Shown here: one piece after another, positions 59,268 through 64,000 of the stretch
Layout: each line of letters opens with the position of its first letter
Numbering within the stretch: the first letter of the stretch is position 1
Assembly (NCBI RefSeq): GCF_036967205.1
Contig: NZ_CP146022.1
Location: 434,001 to 498,000 of the forward strand
Length of the DNA: 64,000 bases
Source of the DNA: Streptomyces sp. Q6
GTDB taxonomy: Bacteria > Actinomycetota > Actinomycetes > Streptomycetales > Streptomycetaceae
Direction of reading: 5' to 3'
The notes under the pieces: generated by a model
The model's database searches: none
What the model was told of the DNA's origin: nothing
Seen by the model: only the letters and a program-made list of their open reading frames with translations
Position numbers and translations under genes: made by a program

Positions 59268-60584
59268 TCACTTGTTCGGCATCGACTGCTGGGCCTTGGT
59301 CAGCGCGGCCTTCACGGACTCCGTGGTGACCGGCTTGCCGGCGGCGGCGTCCGCGAAGAGTTCCTTCACGGCCGTACCGACGGCGGTCTCGAACTGCGAC
59401 TCGTCGGCGACCTGGGGCAGCGGCGCCGCGCTCGTCCCGAGGGTCTTCTTCAGGACGGAGGTGGCCTGCGCGTCGAACGCGGGGTCGTCCTGCGCCGCCT
59501 TGACCGGCGGGATCGAGCCGTAGGTCTTGTTGAGGAGCTTCGACTCCTCGTCGCTGGTCATGAACTTCACGAACTTCGTGGCGCCGTCGAGGTTCTTGGT
59601 GTTCTTGAAGACGGCGATGTTGATGCCGGCGACCATGGAGTTCACGTTCCGGCCCTGGCCGGGCGCGCCGGACTGGACGGGCGCGGGCACGACGCCGAAG
59701 TCGTCCTCGCTCATGCCCTGCGACTTGAAGGTGGACGCGGCGGCCTGCCAGAGCACCATCGCGGTCTTGTTCTTGGAGAAGTCGCTCAGGGACTGGTTCT
59801 GCGCGTACTCGGCGTTGCCCGGCGCGATGATCTTGTCCTTGGCCATCAGGTCGACGTACTGCTTCACGGCCGCGACGGCGCCGTCCGAGGTGAAGTCCGG
59901 CTTGCCGTCGGCGGTGAACCAGTCGGCGCCGTGCTGCTTGGCGAGGACGAAGACCTGGTGGATGTTGTTGGACAGGTTCGACCCCTCGGCGGCGAGGCCC
60001 CACTTGCCGCCCTTGGAGATCTTCTTGCCGGCCGCGACGACCTCGTCCCAGGTCTTCGGGGGCTCGGCTATCCCGGCGTCCTTGAACATCTTCTTGTTGT
60101 AGTAGAGCGCGTACGACATCGAGTACAGCGGCACGGCCGCCGGGTCCTTGCCCGTGGCGCCGGCCGAGCCGATCGCCGACTCGACGAACCGGTCCTTGCC
60201 GCCGATCTTGTCGAAGTTCTTGGCGTCCCACGGCAGGAGCGCGCCACTCGCCTGGAGCGAGGCGCTCCAGGTGTTGCCGATGTTGAGGACGTCGGGGCCC
60301 TGGCCCGAGGTGGTCGCGGTGAGGATCCGGTTGAGCAGATCCGACCACGGGACGACTTCGAGCTTGACCTTGATCCCGGTCTTCTTCTCGAACTTGTCGA
60401 GCTCGGGCTGGAGGACCTTCTTGTCCACGGCGATGCTGGCGCCCTGGTTCGAGGCCCAGTAGGTCAGCGTCTTCGGGGAGTCGTTCGACCCTCCCCCGGT
60501 GGGCGAGCCACCGCCGCAGGCGGTCGCGGTGAGGGCGAGCGACAGGGTGGCGGCACAGACTGCGGCGACTCGGATTCTGCTCAT
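59268..60584 (-). CDS. Sugar-binding lipoprotein of the ABC importer (CebE/extracellular family 1)
   Basis: The 438-residue product has a lipoprotein signal with lipobox T-A-C at Cys23, then a Gly/Ser linker. The mature domain matches family 1 solute-binding proteins: KTLTYWASNQGASIAVDKKV, FEKKTGIKVKLEVVPWSDLL, GQGPDVLNIGNTWSASLQAS and SYALYYNKKMFKDAGIAEPP. ATG at 60584 is the first plausible start with a signal. It is the first gene of the importer/beta-glucosidase operon and divergent from the pectate lyase. The promoter region contains a TTAA-flanked inverted repeat. Oligosaccharide specificity is inferred from the GH1 partner. Confidence 0.92.
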   Translation of the reverse strand: MSRIRVAAVCAATLSLALTATACGGGSPTGGGSNDSPKTLTYWASNQGASIAVDKKVLQPELDKFEKKTGIKVKLEVVPWSDLLNRILTATTSGQGPDVLNIGNTWSASLQASGALLPWDAKNFDKIGGKDRFVESAIGSAGATGKDPAAVPLYSMSYALYYNKKMFKDAGIAEPPKTWDEVVAAGKKISKGGKWGLAAEGSNLSNNIHQVFVLAKQHGADWFTADGKPDFTSDGAVAAVKQYVDLMAKDKIIAPGNAEYAQNQSLSDFSKNKTAMVLWQAAASTFKSQGMSEDDFGVVPAPVQSGAPGQGRNVNSMVAGINIAVFKNTKNLDGATKFVKFMTSDEESKLLNKTYGSIPPVKAAQDDPAFDAQATSVLKKTLGTSAAPLPQVADESQFETAVGTAVKELFADAAAGKPVTTESVKAALTKAQQSMPNK

Positions 60585-60661
60585 GGCTCCAGGCGTCCCT
60601 TATCCGGAGGAACCCCGACAGCGGTCACTGCATGGCGAGTTCAGGCAATGAACACCCTCAG

Positions 60662-60688
60662 GGCTTAATTTAGGTTGTGAGTTAAGCC
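60662..60688. promoter_or_regulatory. Inverted repeat in the sugar-importer/pectate-lyase divergent promoter
   Basis: GGCTTAA (60662-60668) and TTAAGCC (60682-60688) are perfect inverted arms with a 13-base AT-richer spacer, in a 245-base divergent region. The arm layout recalls ROK- or LacI-type operators with TTAA borders, but no such regulator gene lies in the window. It lies 78 bases upstream of the lipoprotein ATG. Confidence 0.5.
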
Positions 60689-60829
60689 TTCCGAACACAG
60701 CGCGTCAAGAGATTCGGCACGGACTTCTCACAGCGGATCGCCTACGACCCGGCAACCTTTCGCAGCGTCGTGACCACACCGACACGAACCCGCAACACCC
60801 GGTACTCGACGACGCATTGGGGAATCAGG

Positions 60830-61933
60830 ATGAGACGACCCGTAGCACTGCGACTGACCGCCGCGCTGGCCGCGAGCGCACTGGCCGGCGGCATCGGCGT
60901 GACCGTGTCGACGAACGAGGCGGCCGCCGCCGTCGCGGGCGCCACCGGCTACGCGACCCAGAACGGCGGGACGACGGGCGGCGCCGGCGGCACGACCGTG
61001 CGGGCCACCACCGGAACCCAGATCCACGCCGCGCTCTGCGGCCGCGCATCGAGCAGCACCCCGATCACCATCCAGGTGGAGGGGACCATCAACCACGCCA
61101 ACACCGGCAAGGTCTCCGGCGACAGCTGCAACACGGCCGACGGAGTGATCGAGCTCAAGCAGATCAGCAACGTCACGCTCGTCGGTGTCGGCTCCGGCGC
61201 CGTCTTCGACCAACTCGGCATCCACCTGCGGGAGTCGAGCAACATCATCATCCAGAACGTGACGGTGAAGAACGTCAAGAAGTCCGGCTCCCCCACGTCG
61301 AACGGCGGCGACGCGATCGGCATGGAGAGCAACGTGCACAACGTCTGGGTCGACCACGTCGACCTCGCGGCCTCGGGCGGCGAGGACGAGGGCTACGACG
61401 GCCTCTTCGACATGAAGAACAACACCAAGTACGTGACCCTGTCCTACAGCACGCTGCGCAACTCCGGCCGCGGCGGTCTGGTCGGATCCAGCGAGAGCGA
61501 CCTGTCCAACAGCTTCATCACCTACCACCACAACCTGTACCAGAACATCGACTCGCGCGCCCCGCTGCTGCGCGGCGGGACGGCCCACATCTACAACAAC
61601 GCGTACGTCAGCCTGAACGAGTCCGGCATCAACTCCCGCGCCGGGGCCAAGGCGAAGGTCGACAACAACTACTTCAAGGACTCGAAGGACGTCCTCGGCA
61701 CCTTCTACACCGACGCCACCGGATACTGGCAGGTCAGCGGCAACATCTTCGACAACGTGACATGGTCGGCGCCGGGTGACGAGAACCACCCGGCGGGCCC
61801 GAACCCCACGTCCACCACCACGGTCTCGATCCCGTACGCCTTCTCGCTCGACCCGGCGTCCTGCGTCCCCGCCGTCGTCGGCCGGACCGCGGGCTCGGGC
61901 AAGGGGCTCCAGGTGTCGGACGGTTCCTGCTAG
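60830..61933 (+). CDS. Secreted pectate lyase, PL1 family
   Basis: The 367-residue product has a signal peptide (RPVALRLTAALAASALAGGI and an Ala-rich cleavage site near residue 35). The parallel beta-helix of PL1 follows: TPITIQVEGTINHANTGKV, ISNVTLVGVGSGAVFDQLGI, VHNVWVDHVDLAASGGEDEG with the calcium-binding Asp/Glu cluster, and FITYHHNLYQNIDSRAPLLR with the catalytic Arg in the R-x-P-x-x-R motif. It cleaves polygalacturonate by beta-elimination. The ATG (60830) has only a short AGGA site. It is divergent from the sugar-importer operon and shares its control region, so the two may be co-regulated. Confidence 0.9.
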   Translation: MRRPVALRLTAALAASALAGGIGVTVSTNEAAAAVAGATGYATQNGGTTGGAGGTTVRATTGTQIHAALCGRASSSTPITIQVEGTINHANTGKVSGDSCNTADGVIELKQISNVTLVGVGSGAVFDQLGIHLRESSNIIIQNVTVKNVKKSGSPTSNGGDAIGMESNVHNVWVDHVDLAASGGEDEGYDGLFDMKNNTKYVTLSYSTLRNSGRGGLVGSSESDLSNSFITYHHNLYQNIDSRAPLLRGGTAHIYNNAYVSLNESGINSRAGAKAKVDNNYFKDSKDVLGTFYTDATGYWQVSGNIFDNVTWSAPGDENHPAGPNPTSTTTVSIPYAFSLDPASCVPAVVGRTAGSGKGLQVSDGSC

Positions 61934-61934
61934 C

Positions 61935-62591
61935 TCAGCCGAGCACCAGGGGCAGCCGGTCGGCCAGCTCGCCGAGTCGCGCGTTCTCCTCGTCGCTCGC
62001 CGGCCGGCGCCCCGTACCGACCACCAGGGCGTCCGTGTCGGTGAACGACGCGGGGAACGGCGCTCCGGCGATCTCCTCGAGCAGCGCACGCGACCGGGCG
62101 AGCCCCTCGGCGGGCGGACCCGGTACGCCGGGCAGGTGGGCGATCAGGTCGAGATGGTGCAGCGTCCACTCCAGGACGTACGCGGTGAGGTAGTCCCGCA
62201 CGGTCAGCACCATGCCCTGGGTGCTCACCAGGGCGTCGGGGTCGGCGAGTTCGGCGGCGCGCCCGGCGGCGGAACCGACGTCGTCGAGGTGGAAGGCCAG
62301 CAGCGCCGGGTCCTCGTAGGCGGCGGCGAGCCGCACGGTCAGCGCGTCGAGCGGATCGTCACCGGTCGGCGGTTCCTGGGCCACGTGCCAGTAGCCCGCC
62401 GCGTCGACGGTCGGCCTGGTGGCGGCGGGCGTGACGAGGGTGATCAGGACGTCCTGCGCGTCGATCACCAGATGACAGGCGAGGTCGCGGACGAGCCAGC
62501 CGGTGCAGCCGGACGGCCGCGCGAAGTCCTGGTCCGGCAGAGCGGCGACCGCCGCGCGCAGCGCCGCCCAGGAGCGGGAGAAGAGATCCAC
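61935..62591 (-). CDS. Maleylpyruvate-isomerase/DinB-like family protein (TIGR03086-type)
   Basis: The 218-residue product is helical with FSRSWAALRAAVAALPDQDF near residues 4-23, the SGCTGWLVRDLACHLVIDAQ segment with the conserved W-x-V-x-D-x-x-x-H metal motif, and VLEWTLHHLDLIAHLPGVPG with two His. These fit a zinc site of the mycothiol-dependent isomerase/DinB fold. The substrate is unknown. It is convergent with the pectate lyase (1 base between stops) and divergent from the GNAT gene across 44 bases. Confidence 0.78.
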   Translation of the reverse strand: MDLFSRSWAALRAAVAALPDQDFARPSGCTGWLVRDLACHLVIDAQDVLITLVTPAATRPTVDAAGYWHVAQEPPTGDDPLDALTVRLAAAYEDPALLAFHLDDVGSAAGRAAELADPDALVSTQGMVLTVRDYLTAYVLEWTLHHLDLIAHLPGVPGPPAEGLARSRALLEEIAGAPFPASFTDTDALVVGTGRRPASDEENARLGELADRLPLVLG

Positions 62592-62635
62592 GTCGGCACG
62601 GTAGTCGATGCGGGGCCGTGTGGTTCGATGCCCGG

Positions 62636-63136
62636 ATGGAACGGACCGACGTACGGGTGAGGGCGCGGCGGCGCGACGATCTGGCCGCCTGCGTGGACGT
62701 GCTCGCGCTGGTGCACGCCGCGGACGGCTACCCCGTCAACTGGCCCGCGGATCCGGCCGGTTGGCTGACCGTGCGCGGCATGACGGGGGCGTGGGTGGCG
62801 CGGCGGGACGGGCGGATCGTGGGGCATGTGCTGCTGACCGCTCCGGCCGCGGGCGACGTGGCGCCCTCGCTGGTCGCGCCGGACGTCTCGACGGTCGGCC
62901 GCCTGTTCGTGTCGCCCGCGGCGCGGGGCCGCCGGGTGGGCGCGGCGCTTCTGGCGCGGGCCGCGCGCGAGGCGGTCCTGCACGGCACCCGCGCGGTCCT
63001 CGACGTCGTCACGACCGACACCGCCGCCATCGCCCTGTACGAGCGGCTCGGCTGGGAGTTCCTCGGTCCGGGCCGCCAGGAGTGGGGGCCGGGCGAGTGG
63101 GTCGACGTACGGTGCTACGCGGCGCCCCGCGCGTGA
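62636..63136 (+). CDS. GNAT-family N-acetyltransferase
   Basis: The 166-residue product shows VRVRARRRDDLAACVDVLAL at the N terminus, DGRIVGHVLLTAPA, and the acetyl-CoA motif LFVSPAARGRRVGAALLARA near residues 92-111 with the R-x-x-G-x-G/A pattern. AIALYERLGWEFLGPGRQEW follows. The acceptor is unknown. ATG at 62636 is preferred to an upstream ATG at 62618 because the conserved region begins just after it. Confidence 0.83.
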   Translation: MERTDVRVRARRRDDLAACVDVLALVHAADGYPVNWPADPAGWLTVRGMTGAWVARRDGRIVGHVLLTAPAAGDVAPSLVAPDVSTVGRLFVSPAARGRRVGAALLARAAREAVLHGTRAVLDVVTTDTAAIALYERLGWEFLGPGRQEWGPGEWVDVRCYAAPRA

Positions 63137-63346
63137 TCGTCCCGCTCCGCCCGTACCGGGGTTCCAGCCCGGCCCCCGGAGCGTGCGGAACATCCCGGAC
63201 TCGCGTGCGCGCCTGGACGCGGCGTCCGGAACCTTGTCACCCTGCACCACGACAGAACCGTCTCCGACGTGCGAGGGGTGCGGCCGCGCTTCGAACGACG
63301 CGTCGGTCCGCTCGTCGCCCGCCGGTACCGCCCCTGAGGAGGCCCC

Positions 63347-63814
63347 ATGTCACAGCCCGCGCCCGCCCGTTCGGCGAAGCAGCGCAAGCAGGACACGCTC
63401 GACCGCTTCGAGCGGGACGTCGACGCGTGGGTCGCCACGGCCGGTGCGGACGGCGGGGAGCCGCACATGATGCCGCTGTCGTTCCTGTGGCACGAGGGCG
63501 CGCTGTACGTCTCGACGCGCGCGACCAATCCCCTGGCCCGCAACCTCGTGGCGACCGGGAAGGTGCAGCTCGGCATCGGGCCCACCCGCGACGTCGTCCA
63601 CGTCGTCGGGACGAGCGAGGTGCTGCGCGACGACGAGATCTCCACCGAGTTCGGTGACGCGTTCGCGCGGCGGACCGGGTTCGATCCGCGGGCCGCCGAC
63701 GGCCCGTACCGGTACTTCCGGATCACGCCGGTCCGCATCCAGGCGTGGCGCGAGGCGAACGAGCTCGCGGGCCGCGATCTGATGCGGGACGGTCACTGGC
63801 TGGTCGCCGACTGA
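63347..63814 (+). CDS. PPOX-class (F420- or FMN-dependent) oxidoreductase family protein
   Basis: The 155-residue product is a split beta-barrel: RFERDVDAWVATAGADGGEP near residues 20-39, HMMPLSFLWHEGALYVSTRA, NPLARNLVATGKVQLGIG and DVVHVVGTSEVLRDDE. The pattern matches pyridoxamine 5'-phosphate oxidase-related proteins binding FMN or F420. No catalytic residue assigns the reaction. The 210-base gap upstream contains no clear gene. A strong terminator follows 7 bases after the stop. Confidence 0.8.
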   Translation: MSQPAPARSAKQRKQDTLDRFERDVDAWVATAGADGGEPHMMPLSFLWHEGALYVSTRATNPLARNLVATGKVQLGIGPTRDVVHVVGTSEVLRDDEISTEFGDAFARRTGFDPRAADGPYRYFRITPVRIQAWREANELAGRDLMRDGHWLVAD

Positions 63815-63821
63815 CCCGCGC

Positions 63822-63868
63822 GTGCCCCCGTCGCGCTCGGGCACGGGTGCCGAGCGCGACGGGGGCAC
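63822..63868. terminator. Long bidirectional terminator
   Basis: A perfect 19-bp stem (63822-63840 with 63850-63868) with a 9-base loop lies between the PPOX gene and the convergent exporter gene. It is the longest perfect hairpin I found in the window. Confidence 0.85.
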
Positions 63869-63889
63869 GGTGGCCGTGGGGGACGCCGG

Positions 63890-64000
63890 TCAGGCGACCG
63901 GCTCCGGCTCGGGCGCCTTGTCCACCGGGCCCGCGTTCTGCGCGTGCCAGTCGGCGTTGTCGGCGAGCGGCTTCTCCTTCAGGACGAAGGCGAGGACGAG
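63890..64000 (-). CDS. C-terminal fragment of a major facilitator (DHA2-like) exporter
   Basis: Only the last 36 codons are in the window. They read LVLAFVLKEKPLADNADWHA and then a short charged, Pro/Glu-rich tail ending in VA. The last helix followed by L-K-E-K-P-L is typical of EmrB/QacA-type drug exporters. The 5' part lies beyond the window. Confidence 0.6.
   Translation of the reverse strand, partial: LVLAFVLKEKPLADNADWHAQNAGPVDKAPEPEPVA

Overview
The window is high-GC actinomycete DNA, most likely from Streptomyces or a close relative. The reasons are a strong third-codon-position GC bias, many GTG starts, and families typical of that group: a DUF5709 protein, a DUF6629 membrane protein, a Methyltransf_19 methyltransferase, a secreted class I cholesterol oxidase, a glutaminase-STAS-cyclic-nucleotide fusion and a large ATP-binding LuxR regulator. 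I see no rRNA, tRNA, CRISPR array, insertion sequence or prophage. The content is metabolic and regulatory, like a chromosomal arm or arm-core border.

Layout. 0-5 kb: a small secreted protein, beta-carbonic anhydrase and SulP transporter, then pobA and a DUF1206 membrane protein. 5-11.6 kb: a BMP-type (nucleoside-like) ABC importer operon ending in an ornithine-cyclodeaminase-like reductase, divergent from an FCD-GntR regulator. 11.6-18.7 kb: glutaminase fusion, 3-dehydroshikimate dehydratase (quiC), quinate/shikimate dehydrogenase, a divergent TetR regulator and an MHS-family transporter. 19-24 kb: a ThDP enzyme and sodium symporter divergent from a PucR regulator. 24-36.8 kb: small membrane and hypothetical genes, a Kre9-like secreted protein, a LAL regulator, a BBE oxidase, a GlxA/DJ-1 regulator pair and a membrane-tethered PstS-like protein. 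36.8-46.9 kb: XRE-cupin regulator and benE, an amidotransferase, a fructosamine-kinase-like gene, an amine-dehydrogenase-like/AhpD-like pair, cholesterol oxidase and assorted single genes. 47-53.3 kb: GH16 and GH114 secreted hydrolases, RNase HI and a proline-repeat protein. 53.4-56 kb: a persulfide-response operon (CoA-disulfide reductase-rhodanese, YgaP-like rhodanese, CstR). 56-62 kb: a sugar ABC importer with GH1 beta-glucosidase, and a divergent pectate lyase. The window ends in the tail of an exporter gene.

How the genes work together. PobA (4-hydroxybenzoate) and QuiC plus shikimate dehydrogenase (quinate/shikimate) both lead to protocatechuate, and BenE would import benzoate, so plant-derived aromatics are one theme. 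GH16, GH114, GH1 and PL1 enzymes with a sugar importer make plant or microbial polysaccharides a second theme. The CstR operon handles reactive sulfur.

A caution about sequence quality: ten genes are interrupted by sixteen frameshifts. Every one is repaired by restoring a single base, nearly always in a short G or C run, and never by removing one. All lie between about 9 and 40.1 kb. I read these as homopolymer under-calls, not decay, but coordinates and starts of those genes are approximate.
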